From assembly GCF_014839805.1 (NCBI RefSeq), contig NC_051117.1, positions 3,968,001 to 4,032,000 of the forward strand: DNA of 64,000 nt, read 5' to 3'. Below the pieces are notes generated by a model. It was not told where the DNA came from. It ran no database searches and worked only from the letters and a program-made list of their open reading frames with translations. Positions 10,616-23,957 of the stretch are shown here, piece by piece (position 1 is the stretch's first letter; each line of letters starts with the position of its first letter). Source of the stretch: Manduca sexta. Lineage: Eukaryota; Arthropoda; Insecta; Lepidoptera; Sphingidae. The position numbers were made by a program, and so were the translations under genes.

Positions 10616-13600
10616 AAAAATATTAGTAACAAAAAATGGCTACTCGATGACTTATGTCTTAACATAAAATTTAGTCTCAAATCACAATTTTAATAGAGGG
10701 ACTGAATTTAGTGTTAATTATTCGCGCAATTTTAGGAATAGATAACGTTTTGATTTTTAAAATAATTGATTAAAAATAAATGTACACTTTAAATTCAATT
10801 ACCTTAAAACTTTTCCCCAAATTAATAAATTAAGACGCAAATATCGAAGCAAGTATCAAGAATAAGACGTATCTGGCAATACAAACACGAAGTTAATTGC
10901 AGAACATTCCGTTAATTATTTACTTTGGAATATTAAAGGTTATCGGTCGCGACTTCCGATAACGAGAGAAACTCGTTCCTATTGATTCAATAATTATTTT
11001 ATATGTACATGTAAAAATTGATGGGGTCGAAAAAAACGTATCATTGAATGTAGTAAAAATTTTGAAATTTGTGAGAAAAAACGTAATTTTAGCAATTTTT
11101 ACTCTCTTGTTAAGTATATATTCGTAGAATGATCTCAATCATCACAGAAAGTAAGCTCTGATCTTAATTTACCTGTGAGCCAAATTTTGAACCAAATCAT
11201 TATATTGCTGCTTTTACTTATAACAACAATGATATTTAAGTAAAATGTGTAGATACGGCACATGTACTGCTCTTAGCTTTTCAAAAACGCACACTCATAG
11301 ATAACTGATTATTATAATAAACTACAACATGATAGGTGGAAGTAGAAGAGTGTGTCATCATTTTCATTATTATCATATTGGGCATTGTATGGAATATTCG
11401 TTAGGCGACAAACTCCTCTTAACTGTTCTGTTTTCTATTCATTAAAAGAGCTAATTAGCTCAATTTAGCGTGTTCGGTTATTTATAGCGCATTTACACAT
11501 TTTTATTCAAAAAACATTGTCTATTAATATCAAAATATTTTTACTTATTCTTACATTTATATTAGTATTTATTTTGAAGTTATATTGATATTTTTAAAGA
11601 ACAGTATAAATATCAAGTAGTATAAATAGAAATCATGTAAATAACCAAGATAGTGTGTACTTTATAACCAATCATTCATTCGTAACAATCACTATTAATA
11701 TAAATTGTCTAGTCCAACATATAATTACGAAATATCTTATCAAACTCAATAAACTCTGTTCTTCCTATTATATGAGCAAGTGCTATTTGCAGATGGTTAT
11801 TAATATCAAGTAGTTTATTATGATTTATTATAATATATATATTGTTTTCATGCCCTATTATAACAGCTCGATATTACAGAATTATATTGGATTATGGACT
11901 TTTCATGTCGTTCATTTCCCTGAAATTTCTTCGTAAACACTTTGTAAATCTTCAAATATGAAAGAAAATACACCGCAATTCTTAAGATCTGATGGAAAAT
12001 AAACATATACTGATATTCAAAACGATAAAAATATTATGCTGATACTACAAGATCTCAAAGAGATGACCACAGAATTAATAGCATCCTTACTTATGAAGAA
12101 CCATACAGTAGATCACGTTAAAGCAGATAAAAACCAGTATCACAGAAGGTATGACAATTCTTATCAATTAAAGTATCGATCGGGCTAAATAACCTCAACG
12201 GGGTCCCTCTGTCAACGTTCCTATTGACCTTAAGCTCGCTGCCACAACACAAAACGACACAGAATGTTAACTCGTAAACTCTTCAAACGCACAAGTGTTA
12301 TGACTAGTGACTTGTAAATCATTGGCAGTGACGGCTGCATGGCAATTTAGATTGCATTGTTTTGTTTGAATTGAAACGTTGTTTGAAGAGCCTTTAACAA
12401 ATGTAATATTGGAATTTTTGGCTTAAATGATATTGTTTTTATTAAGAACAATCTAGGATTTATTGTGCTTATTATAATTAATGTTGATTTTAAATGTTTA
12501 AACGAAATCTTAGTTAAAAAATCTGATTTAACACTTGGTAAAGCATTTAACTCTCAAATTTCTACATATTTAATATAGCGTAATATCCATACCAAAATAT
12601 TACTTTATACAGCGTGATATCCAAATAATTTAAATATATTTTCGTCAACAGAATATAAACGAATTATTTATATCGTGCGAACTGTAAACTAAAAGCAAAA
12701 TCATATTGAAATATCCACGCACTATTAATTCCTTATAAGTTGTCGATGCGTGATCCACTTAACTGATGACGCAAGCCTTCTACAAAATATCCTCTATTTT
12801 GTGGCGAGCACAACGGGCGCACTGTGCCGTAAATTTATCTCGAACAGTTGCAATAACTTTCTGCAATGACGTCACCTATGATTGTATTGCCTCAACTAGA
12901 ATGCATTCAATTTGTATTGCATTTGTTTTATCGTAATGTAGATTTTTCATTTCTTAGAGTTCATTATCGCTGGTTTATAGCGAGCCTTCTAAGTGTTTTG
13001 AATTGAAATTGCCTTCTCAATTGTAGAGGACTTGCCCGTGACTTTGTAGTTTGCAAAGTGGACTTCAATTTTATTACGAGCTTCTTCCGTAGGGCTGATT
13101 TGTCACTGAGTGGCTTTTAATATGGTCACAATTTGTATGATGAAAGTACCCACTTCAACCATCATAGTTAATTTCTTACTCAAGCATTTATTTAGGCTTT
13201 ACGAAGCTTAGATACTTCATCATCATTTTGTAAAAGAGCGCAAAGAAGCAATTAGCAAACAATTATCAAAGAACAACTAACCTTTGCAATTCAATTACGA
13301 TGCAAATTTTAGTTGCAATTAAAACAAACTTAGCTTAACTGTCGTTCTGTACATTGTAATTGAGGGAACTGACACGAATATACATTGAATCAATAACGAT
13401 ATCTACTGACAAGTGAATGACATGAAGCCACTTAGACCGAGGCTGACATCATGTAAGATAGAATTGATGAATCCCAGGACGTAGAGACGTGGATATGTGA
13501 AGTAAATTTAATAAACAATACACATTGACAGGCTTTAGAGGCTAATCTTCGAAATGTTAGAGATGAATTTGACACAGAAATTTAGCATGATATATTTTTT

Positions 13601-14040
13601 AATGTTAATACCGATTAAACAATGGCTACTATAAGTATAATCTTGAAAGAGCTTGAAGATCAGCAATCGACACTAAAGACGAAATCTGACAAGCTCTCTC
13701 AAAATTGACAACGCCAAAAACATCCCGATATGGTAATGCACATTAAACTCTAGGTAAAACAAATAAAAGATGCTACCTAGACGCCTGCGCATTTAATTAC
13801 CCCACTAATTATACATACAACTCCCATACATTTGTATATGCTGGGTGTTATAAAATCCGGAATGGCTCGTAAACTCGGCCGGTTGCGCTGGGGTATTTTT
13901 TTTATAGTGATCCTGACTAGCACGGTTTTGACCTTTCACGACAACAAATGTGAACTAGATCGTTGTTGAAATTTCTTAATCATTCGGCCTATTAACAGCC
14001 TGTTTTATTCCCTTAGGGCAATACCAAAACATTTTAGAGG
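10616..14040. other. AT-rich non-coding stretch holding the Helitron empty site
   Basis: No gene recognised. Contains the empty site of the 1922-bp Helitron (about 12568) and about 75 bp (about 11566-11640) missing from contig 3. Equivalent to 49466-54760. Confidence 0.6.
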
Positions 14041-14275
14041 AGGCAATGTGATATATAAATTGAAGGAGACAATCACGGAATAAGATTAGACTTAAGCCGC
14101 TGAAAGTTTATCTATTTATATATTTATACATCAATATTTAAGCCTACAAAATATTTTAGGGGGTAATGTGACAAAAAAAAATTAAGGAGACTATAAGATT
14201 TAGTAGATAAGCCACTGAAAGTACATCAAATTATATTCACTTATGCACCAATATTTTAGCCTACACGAAAGTCAA
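14041..14275 (+). repeat. 120-bp tandem duplication, present in A1 only
   Basis: Unit one begins aggcaatgtgatatataaat (14041), unit two gggtaatgtgac (14161). Each contains ttaaggagac or ttgaaggagac, a gcc-ctgaaagt phrase and aatattt-agcctac. Contig 3 has a single unit (about 54765-54880). Confidence 0.8.
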
Positions 14276-15169
14276 TTCTTACCAATTCTCTGTGCAAATA
14301 AAAGGTGCATTACCCACCTACGTACTATTTATATTGGTATACGTCCCACACGTTATAAAAATATAATTTCATATCTTCTTGCCTCCCACGCCCTATAGCA
14401 CTCATGCACTCGCGGTCATAATGAAATTGTAAAACATGTTTAAAAGTGTTTTACCGAAATTCACAATTTCACAAATATTGCGAAGGAATGGGTGTAGGTC
14501 AAGTGGTGAGAGATAGCGTGTTATAGTTTGAATTGTGACGATGTGTTTTTTACTAATCAATGATGAAAGTATCGTTGGAAACTTGATACTCGTATCGAGT
14601 ATTGTTCAAAAATTATTTTTAAGCCTATTAATGAATAAGTATCTCTCGTTTATTATTCCGCCCCTTTTATTATCAGTCTCAATATTATTAATCATATACG
14701 TAAGAAAAACAATTGCTAGGTCTGGTTTATAATTATTATTAAAAAGATTACTATCTTCATAGAGCTTTAGCTACGGAAAGGTTTCTGGGACTAATATAAA
14801 AATACAATGTATTGTCTTGTATTATTATTGTAGAATATATAGCATAGTAGTATTGTAAATATTGTAAAAAAAAAGTACAATGGGAATCGAATATTCAAGC
14901 TAAATAATATTGCGACTATGACGGTTTTATTACACATAAAGAATTAAGCAACTTGCAAGCTTTTCCTTCATAAATTGCGCAAATCTTAAACGTTATTAAC
15001 ATAGAACCTGACACATTAACTGGAGCATATTTGTCTAACATCAGATAACTTAATACTAACGGACAAGCCCGCTCGGCTCACGTCAGGAAATATTGGAAAT
15101 CAGTTGAAATTAGATCAAAGATAAACGTTGTTAATTTATGGATTAATTCAGTGTCTGTATTGTGACATT

Positions 15170-15370
15170 TAGCTTTTGCTCGCGACTATTCCCGCGTGAA
15201 GTATTTTGCTGGGACAAAAGTCATGCTTTATGTGTTTTCGCGATAAAATGCCCTATGTCCTTCCCAAGGCCTTCAGCTATCTCCATACCAAATTTCATAG
15301 AAATCCATTAGGGAGTTTTTGAATAAATCTCGTTCATACAGATGCGACGGAGGACTCTATTTATTAATAT
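15170..15370 (-). repeat. Helitron-like or related dispersed fragment (A1)
   Basis: Contains gcttttgctcgcgactattc, atctccataccaaatttcat and a degraded cccgcgtg; the pattern is typical of a widespread lepidopteran repeat read from its 3' end. The orthologue is at about 55795-55985. Confidence 0.5.
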
Positions 15371-16059
15371 AAGAAAATAAGTTAAATATAAATACTTACT
15401 TATTAATATATACAGTCTTACTTATAAACTTGTTTTAGCGTTAAGAGGTGGATAAGAATTGCTTAAATAGCTGTCAAAAACAGCACCGGTTCCTAGTTTA
15501 AAGCTTATTAAGAGTCAAGATGGCTTTGATTTACAGCTGGTCGAGTAATTGTGTTTTGACTAAGCATAGCTTTGCGAAATTTTTATAAGTAAGACTCATA
15601 AAGTGTGACTAAAAAGCCAAAATATCAACTCCGCCTACCGCGAAATACGATAGAAATTTCCAGATTATATTCTACCATCATCTGCCAGACTAAATTGAAT
15701 CTTCTTTGAGGCTCGCAATCCCGTTCAAATACCCAAATTTCCCAAACTGGAATTTGAACCTAAAACATCATCCACTTCCCTTACACGCCATGATAAAACC
15801 AAGGGAAGAACAAAAAGTATACAGTAGCACCAACATGAACCTTATGTCTTACGCAAAATCCTTTGCATTGCGACACAAAACGCGTAACATTTTTATTACA
15901 CCCTCGCAAATGCAAGTGATACTGTTTTTATTATGCTCGATAAAAAATACAGACATGATTGTCCCCTGGTAAGTGGTACCTACTTTGGATTTTATTGAAA
16001 TTTTACAGCTTCCAAGGTACAATTTTGGCGTTATCGATGATCGGAACTGTAGTGCTATA

Positions 16060-16265
16060 TTCTGATAAGTCCTCGTCCGCGTTTGTGTTTGAACGCGATA
16101 AACTCAGAAATAAATGAAGAGATTTCGATGAAATTTGGTGTGGAGAAAGTTTAAGACTCTGAGAAGGATATGTGCTACTTTATATCCAGGGACTATACAT
16201 AGATGGACTTAAATTCTGGGAAAACTATTTTACGGGTAAAGCCGCGAGCAAACGGTAGTTTTGAT
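16060..16265 (+). repeat. Helitron-like dispersed fragment (A1)
   Basis: Contains gatgaaatttggtgtggaga and, at its end, taaagccgcgagcaaacggtag, the same wording in the opposite sense to 15170-15370. The orthologue is at about 56690-56875. Confidence 0.5.
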
Positions 16266-17075
16266 ATATTTTACAATGTTATAAATAAGTAGCATAGTTC
16301 GTTGAGTCTGAAAGTTAACTCTCCATATGCAATGTAGTAAGGATTAGAGATGGTTTGTTATGATGTGTTTTGTTAATGAAATTTCGATCTATATTTACTT
16401 AGATGTGTTGGATGGTACAAGTTTGTAAAAAAAGCGTTTATATAAAAGGCTATTCTAACTGAATAAGTATAGGCAGATCACGTTTTTTTATTCCTTCCTT
16501 GTTTTGTTGTTTCCAGGAAATTATACTTTAGGACTCAGGAGTATTGTAGCTTCTTAATAATTCAAAAAATACAAAACCAATTTAGTAGTTCCTGAGATTA
16601 GCACGATCAAACAAACTGTTTAGCTTTTATATATCAGATTTATGTTTTTTTATATAATTTCCTAAACGATTTTATGTTTTCAAATGGTATAAACAACTGT
16701 CAAAGGCGACTTGATTACGGCGCCGAGATTAAAATATTTCCCGAAAATTATGGAATCTACTCCGATCTTTCAACAACCTCACATACAGATTTAAATAATC
16801 GGGATTTTAACGACCTTGTAAATAATTAATTTAAAAATCGTCACCGCTATATCTTGTAAGTTAGCCCTTCTTATACATAGTTCATTAGACATTGTTGTCT
16901 CGCTCCCGCTACAACCTCTGCCTTGTATCGCCAGTTGTCACTAGTATGTTGTCTCTGTAAACAACAACAGGTGGTTGGTTTCCGAACGGACGCGCTTTGA
17001 TAGTGTATTGTGTTACGCGGTTAACTCTTCACTAATGTTAAAAATGTTTTCCTTTTCCGATTATAGTTTAGCATA

Positions 17076-17575
17076 NNNNNNNNNNNNNNNNNNNNNNNNN
17101 NNNNNNNNNNNNNNNNNNNNNNNNNNNNNNNNNNNNNNNNNNNNNNNNNNNNNNNNNNNNNNNNNNNNNNNNNNNNNNNNNNNNNNNNNNNNNNNNNNNN
17201 NNNNNNNNNNNNNNNNNNNNNNNNNNNNNNNNNNNNNNNNNNNNNNNNNNNNNNNNNNNNNNNNNNNNNNNNNNNNNNNNNNNNNNNNNNNNNNNNNNNN
17301 NNNNNNNNNNNNNNNNNNNNNNNNNNNNNNNNNNNNNNNNNNNNNNNNNNNNNNNNNNNNNNNNNNNNNNNNNNNNNNNNNNNNNNNNNNNNNNNNNNNN
17401 NNNNNNNNNNNNNNNNNNNNNNNNNNNNNNNNNNNNNNNNNNNNNNNNNNNNNNNNNNNNNNNNNNNNNNNNNNNNNNNNNNNNNNNNNNNNNNNNNNNN
17501 NNNNNNNNNNNNNNNNNNNNNNNNNNNNNNNNNNNNNNNNNNNNNNNNNNNNNNNNNNNNNNNNNNNNNNNNNNN
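17076..17575. other. Assembly gap, 500 N
   Basis: Exactly 500 N, the same length as the other two gaps, so it is a placeholder and not a size estimate. The right flank (17576 on) does not resemble the sequence that follows the equivalent point in contig 3 (57699 on). Confidence 0.99.
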
Positions 17576-17978
17576 AAAACAAATTGAAATTGATGAGTCT
17601 GTACAATCAATCATACGTGAATTCTATAAACAGTTTTAAATTTTTACACCGTTATCTTTACGCAACATCGATTTACTAAAAAAACTTTTGGCAATATGTA
17701 AGAAAACTAAAAAAAATAGAGTGCCTCAGCCCAGGAAATTAAAACAACTTTACGCTCATAACTTGCATCATACACTTAAAAACTCACCAGCGGACGGAAC
17801 TCGTTCCAAGATGTCTCAATCACGATAGACCGGATCAATCGCACCGACCCACGGCTTTTCATCGATCATCGAACGAACGGGTTTACGAACGGAAAAACAC
17901 AACACTACGATACGCTTTACGTTAACCAAATGATATATTTTTATAGAAAGTGTACGGGTGGTTATAATAATAATAATA

Positions 17979-18211
17979 ATATCAGCCCTGTTTTATATAC
18001 TTGCCCACTGCTGAGCACGGGCCTCCTCTACTACTGAGAGGGATTAGGACTTAGTCCACCACGCTGGCCTAGTGCGGATTGGTACACATTCCTATAGAGA
18101 ACTTCTCCAGATGTGCAGGTTTCCTCACGATGTTTTGCCTTCAAATCAGAGGTGTGTGCCCTTGGGATTTGAACCTGCGGACATTCGTCTTAGCAGTCCG
18201 TTCCACACATA
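17979..18211 (-). repeat. SINE family I, internally deleted, after a (TAA)n run
   Basis: The body start (cagccctgttttatatac) is preceded by a TAA microsatellite at 17964-17978, the usual tail of this family. The middle is shortened and the head ends in a decayed box B. Confidence 0.75.
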
Positions 18212-18494
18212 ATAGATTACAAAATATTATTTATATTGTACGGGTGGTTATTAGTTTGATATTTAAAGATATTTTTGTGTTCGATTATTAAATTGTAGAC
18301 GAAGTTATCGGGTGTCCTGTTACTGTTTGTAATAAAGAATTTTTAAAATTATTGTAATTGTGCAAGTTGAAAGATATTGCTTTTCAAAATGTAGACGCCA
18401 TAGAGCATCAAATTTAAAATAGAGGATAAAGAAAAATCAAGGAATCTACAAAAATATTTGGAAAGACTATGTTTGCATGTTCAGATTTTAAACT

Positions 18495-18975
18495 ATTGTT
18501 TAATCTGAGTAGGCCGACATAATTGTATCGACTGCCCAGGGGTAATCTCTCATCCGTCAATAAAATAAAATAAAATACTTTATTTATCACGTAGGCGAAC
18601 AAAGTTGCACTTATGATATGTCAAAACAAAGAATAAGAATAAATATTATTATTTCTAAACAACTATTAAAATTACTTATATAACTATGGACATTTTAAAT
18701 TAGGGATAAAATTTATGCTAAAGACAAGGTACAAACCGAAGTAACCAGCTCGGGCTGGCAAGTAGGGGGAAATAGAAGGGTAACGCGTCGCGATCCTCAC
18801 CGGCGAGGACATGAGCCCTAGCCTAGCTAACCTACCAGCCTTTCACTAGCTACCTAAGTGATGACTACCCGAAGAAGAAAGACAGAAAGAAACTCCGGGC
18901 TTTATTAATATTCTATTGGACCATTCTCCACTCACCATCCGGGTGTAGTGGGATCATTTTACCCGTATAAAAAAA
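18495..18975 (-). repeat. R4 copy interrupted by a LINE 3' fragment
   Basis: R4 modules on the - strand at 18505-18558 (reverse of the cgacacaattatgccggcc module) resume at about 18915-18975 (reverse of the ccaatagaat and ctgatggtaagtg modules). The 345 bp between them are a different element (18560-18905). Confidence 0.6.
18560..18905 (-). mobile_element. LINE 3' end fragment, inserted in R4
   Basis: Seen on the + strand as (aaaat)n followed by actttatttatcacgtaggc, i.e. a reversed 3' end. The other boundary is near gaaagaaactccggg. The wording matches 3' untranslated ends of non-LTR retrotransposons common in Lepidoptera. No reverse transcriptase coding sequence remains. Confidence 0.55.
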
Positions 18976-20111
18976 ATGACACTAAATAAAGGTTCGACCA
19001 CGTAATTTACCTTTTGAAGTTGTAAATATATTTTTATAGCAACCAAAATTTCTTCGACATCTACCAAAGAACTACATAAATATATATACAAAATCTATAT
19101 ATCTCCACCGAAGAACTACATAAATATATATCTATCCATGACTATCACTTTAGTAAAACAAAAGCCAATCCGAAGCAACGATAAATACAAATGAGTACAT
19201 TGATATTAAGAGAGAATTGGCCGAGTGGAGGAATTATCGCCATTAGTGAGCCTGTGGGATATTTATTAAAACGTTTTGTGTTAGCGCACTCAGCGGGCAA
19301 TATTGTGGCCTTTCTGATCTGGAGTACCGCTCGTCAATCATTATACCTATTGGCTAGGAGACGGACTTGAGATGGACTTCGTTGTCTTAAGAGGCGGCTA
19401 TTGAATTTATGGTTTGTGAGACATTGTGGTAAAACTGAACTGGGTTTTTATAGTTTAAGTAAATATGGTTTGAATGTAATTTTATTTTTATTGTGAAAAT
19501 GTTCCTGAATTCGACTAGTCAAATTTTCGAGAATACATTTTCACTTTCCAAATATGTTTGGTTAATTTTCTTCAAATGTTAAAAAACTTCCCTGAATTCG
19601 ACTTCAAATTTTCCAAACGAGTCAATTGAAGAATTTGATCAATAAAGTAACTGACTAATATCGTTAAATCCAAAGAAATCAACGTGAATATTATCTCCAT
19701 TTTTCTAATATCTAAGTTTTAATAAACTTCTAATTAATACCAACATCGTCTCTAATTGCTTCCACAGGTCTGTTGTAATTAAAAAATGTTAGTAAACCGA
19801 ACCTAAATAAAACAATACATCCAACGCTTACAAAGTAACTAGCTCTTTGCCAAGCCATAGATGGAGTCTCTCAGCGTTCAGCAAAACGAACAAACACTGT
19901 GATAAATAGATTACAAAATATTATTTATATTGTACAGCGGCGGGCGCGTATCAATTATTTTGTCACTCTTACATTTCGCTGTTATTGATTCTTTTTACGT
20001 TTTTTTGTTGGATTCCTTAATGTAGCGTCAGAAGATTATGATGGTTATAAATTTAGTGTTAATTGTGTTCATGATGACGCTGTGTTTAGAGAAGTTTGAG
20101 TAACTTGTGAG
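18976..20111. other. AT-rich stretch, contig 2 unique part
   Basis: A short local duplication (tcgac-tcaaattttc phrases near 19512 and 19600) is visible; no gene or known transposon recognised. Confidence 0.5.
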
Positions 20112-20285
20112 CAGGGGCGTTGCTACGCTCCATCAGCCGTACCAATGATACAGTGCCCTCAAGCTTTAGGGACCCTCTGGGCTCATACCTAACTAAGCGG
20201 GTGCCCAAAAGGTCTTACTGCCATGAAAGTTCTCAACAAATTTTGATATAGGGCCTCTCTATGGAAAGCTACGCTACCGCTCGTG
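20112..20285. mobile_element. Degenerate MITE, hAT-like ends
   Basis: Ends CAGGGGCGTTGCTACGCT and AGCTACGCTACCGCTC are imperfect inverted repeats; the short motif GTGAG occurs on both outer sides. The interior has gggaccctctgggctc. Class is inferred from the ends only. Confidence 0.4.
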
Positions 20286-23200
20286 AGTTATTTTCATTCC
20301 TAAGTAGATGGATACTAAGATCATGTTAGTTTTTCGATTTGAACACACATCAACTTATCGAGGTTACTCTCTTATACTATCTTATTTAACTTAGATAGAT
20401 ATAGTAAACATATCTAACAAGTATTGTAAATACATGGAGAATTAAAAACGGTTTCACAACTATCATAAAAACACTCGATATAGATTTGCCAGCTATCTGG
20501 TGCAACTAACCGAGGTACTTAGACACCACTTTCCGCCCACGACGTAAAATACTATCGCATTAAATTCATGGACCGATTCACACAACAATAGGATTATAAA
20601 CCGAACTGTAAATGGAAACTTGTTACATTTTTCGTGTTGAAAAAAAAAAACCTAAATCAACTCATTCAATTAAGAAAACCGGGATCAAAATTAAGCCTTC
20701 TTCGTTTAAAATGCATTAATCCGGTCACTTGTCATGCGCGAGCGCAGTGTTCTCGTCTCACTCTAAAACCCGTTCCGGTTTATGCCTCTCGCCTGCTCGT
20801 TGACAAAGATTAAGGTACAGCACAACGTTTGACAAAGGCAATTAAAAAACAACCAGATCGCATGCGTCAACCGCGTTCGTGACATTTCGTAAATTGGAAT
20901 CTGTTGCTAAAATTTACAAGCACCTAAAAAAGGTGATCAATCTTGGGCATTCATTAAGTTCACGACAAGTTCATGTGTGGACACCCAAGCGTAGTCATCA
21001 ACTTCCTCCCCGAGACTTCCTTGTTGAATCTATTCTATAACTTCTGGCCCTATCGAATCTGTGACCAGCCCTCGCCCGAAGCGCCCGAACCTTTTTCATT
21101 TTGGGAGTAACATGAACTCTCTATATCTCGTTCAGTTTTACGCTCGGTTAAACGAGAGTCGAACCCTTAATTTACGATTATCGACGAATGAAGACATATA
21201 CATATTATAGGGATTTTACAATAATACGCTTAGAGCCACGGTATCTGGACCGTTTGATGGAGTTTTACGATATTGTTTTAGGTTTTCGCTCTCGCGTTCG
21301 AGATGTACGTTTTTATGACATTGCAGTATTTGCAAGACGCAACCTCTTCCAAGAATCACGTAAGTGTTCATTTTATTATTGTCATTAATTTTTACATTTG
21401 CCTTTCGTGCATGCAAAAAATTTTAAGTGCATTATCGAGTTGATTGGCACCTGTATCATTACCAACTTTATTAAAACGTTTCATAAGAGAGTTCGCAAAA
21501 AACCCGACACAAGTAAATGTGGTGATTAACATTTTGGCAAGAAAAACTCTGAATAATGAAGGGTATCGGTGCGAACAACTTTATTTAAAAGGTAAACACG
21601 AGAATATAATCGTGCTACTGCGTTGTTCCCCTTGAGTCCTCCCTATAAAGAGAAATTCATTATACAATAACACCAAATCATTGTTCTTTCCATTTTTAAT
21701 ATCCAATGCGCAATGTCAATACAATAAGAATATAAAGTGTACAAATTGAGTGAAAAAGTGTCCCGATGAACCTTTAAATTGTCCTCTGTACGTTTCTCAG
21801 GACCATGATCCTCTCCAACATCATAATCTTCCGCCTTATCTGATTATTTCAGCACATTCTATTTTGACACTTCTGTGTTTACATCTAGAACATACTTTCG
21901 ATTATCTGTAAAAGCAACATGGTCCCTTTCAGCATCGTCCGGTCTGGCTAAAAGTAGTGCATCAGGCCTACTCATTTCTGAAACTACAACTCTGTTATTG
22001 CAACTGTAAAGCTTGTTGTTGTCTGCGTCTTTATAATAAGGAAGTGTGTCGAGAAAGTTTCTACTTTATCCCATCACGAGAGAATGCATTTTCCTTTGCA
22101 TTTCCTTTACGAGTGAGCACATATTTGTTTTAAGCGGACTTTATCGCAGCACGTAGGCCTCGATTTGAATAAAAATACAATTTATATGTGTCGGAGAGTT
22201 CGGTAAGGCGGTGTAGGGTTACGAAGCCGGTCGGGCGACTCGGCTCCCAATTTGCTGGTGCATTTCTGAGTAAGTTATTAAGTTTCGGCTTGTCACTTCG
22301 GTTGCGAAATTTTGCAGTCGACTGATGATGCGACCTGTTTGATATTTTCGTTAATATCTGGGTATCTAGGCTTTTTAGGCTTGGGTGACATTTTGATTGA
22401 TGCGCGCTTCGAGGCTAGGATTTCGAAATTCGTCGTTAGGTGACACAATTAATACATTGTCATGTAAGGTCGTAGTTTGCATAAATACTTTTGAAAGTGA
22501 TAAATAATGTAGATTTTATCGTCCTAGGTTTATGTTAATTTTGTTATCAGTCCATCGGAATTATACTTGAACACCTACGCAATTAATTTCTTGTTTAATA
22601 ATCATTTTGTAACTAAACGCGTCTGCTGAACTTACAAGAATATAAATATTTTATTATTTTATCTTTACAAATTACTTGCAGATTTTTGATGAACGAAACG
22701 TCTCTGAACTTTTGTTGCTGTCTTCTATGATATTTCATACTCAATAATATCTACAATTCATTCTTGCATATTGTTTTTTCAACCATTTATAATTTCTTGT
22801 TTTTTATTTTGCACATCTTACCGTTAGCAAAAAGTTTCGCATAATCAGAATTAATAATGACCAATAACATCTACAACTGTTTAACTTTCGGCATCTAACT
22901 AATTAGCGTTATCGTTGAATCAAACACTTTGTATGCATAAGACAACGATATTATCATCCAAATCTGGTAACGAATGCACAAAATGTGTGTTTTATTTTAA
23001 ATTATTAGTTTGTGCACGTCCCATTGTGGTCACGTTGAGGATTTGACCACGGACTTTAAGGGTCAAAAGTGTATCATCTGTAGGATAATACAGGTAGCAG
23101 AGATCTCAAGAATCGTGTAAACGGTAAGATCATTTGCTGACCATATTTACGAATCATTTGGTATTAACACTAATTCATTTACCCCCGAAGGGTTAGGCAG

Positions 23201-23642
23201 AGTTATTCATTTGTTTATTAAAGACATTAAAAAAGCTACTAAACTTCGTCAATATTTGAAGCTTTAACGACAAAAAAATCGCAGTTTGTTTTTTTTTTCG
23301 TTTCCGAACATATTTTTAAACTCAGTAAAATTATTACGATTTATTACACGGTAGTGCGACTTAATTTATTGCAAAAGCAGTTGTTTTGTTTTAACCTTTG
23401 AAGATATTGAATTACAGACCTTTCGTATTCTGAAGAAGCCGTTTTTTGCTGAACTCGAAACAACGTTAAACACTAATCAACATCTCAATCTATTTATTTT
23501 TCTATTTCATCAAGCACATGATTAACCTACATTCGACCTGTTACGGATCACAAGCCTTCATATTGGAGAATGGAGAAGTCGATAGATTTTACGGATAGAC
23601 CAGAAAATTACCATCAGGCGGACCGCTTAATAATAATATAAT
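20286..23642. other. Unique stretch, contig 2, with one unrecognised exon-like frame
   Basis: A frame from an ATG at 21188 reads about 58 codons up to a donor-like aatcac-gtaagt (21360), in sequence rich in CpG (21000-21360). The peptide is Arg/Tyr/Phe-rich and resembles nothing I know. The rest is AT-rich without recognisable features. Confidence 0.35.
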
Positions 23643-23957
23643 AATATCAGCCCTATATTATATACTTGCCCACTGCTGAGCACGGGCCTCCTCTACTACT
23701 GAGAGGGATTAGGACCTTAGTCCACCACGCTGGCCTAGTGCGGATTGGTAGACTTCACACACCCTCAAAATTCCTATAGAGAACTTATCAGGTATACAAG
23801 TTTCCTCACGTTGTTTTCCTTCACCGTCAAAGCAAGCGATAATACTCAAAGAATACACACATAACTTTAGAAAAGTCAGAGGTGTGTGCCCTTGGGTTTT
23901 GATCCTGCGGACATTCATGTCGGCAGTCCGTTCCACAACCAACTAGGCTATTACTCG
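23643..23957 (-). repeat. SINE family I
   Basis: Complete body with box B GGATCAAAACCC (one mismatch) and a decayed head (CTAGTTGG retained). Follows a TAA-rich run at 23626-23645. Confidence 0.8.

Larger units (their letters stand above)
1..17075 (+). other. Contig 1: first copy of the shared block (A1)
   Basis: The whole contig matches 38892-57698 in the same orientation. Position 1 corresponds to 38892 and to 32717, and position 17075 to 57698. The copy is shorter by about 1.7 kb, mostly because it lacks the 1.9-kb Helitron of contig 3. It contains no recognisable host gene, only transposon remnants in AT-rich DNA. The match stops exactly at the N gap. Confidence 0.95.
14276..17075. other. 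AT-rich non-coding stretch
   Basis: Apart from the two Helitron-like fragments (15170, 16060), nothing is recognised. Frames at 14535-14732 and 15706-15972 are not protein-like. Equivalent to 54885-57698. Confidence 0.5.

Noticed and set aside
16975..17679. Long open frames of 180-234 codons spanning the first gap
   Set aside because: Nearly all codons are N; the frames are created by the gap. The same applies to frames at 59557-60154.
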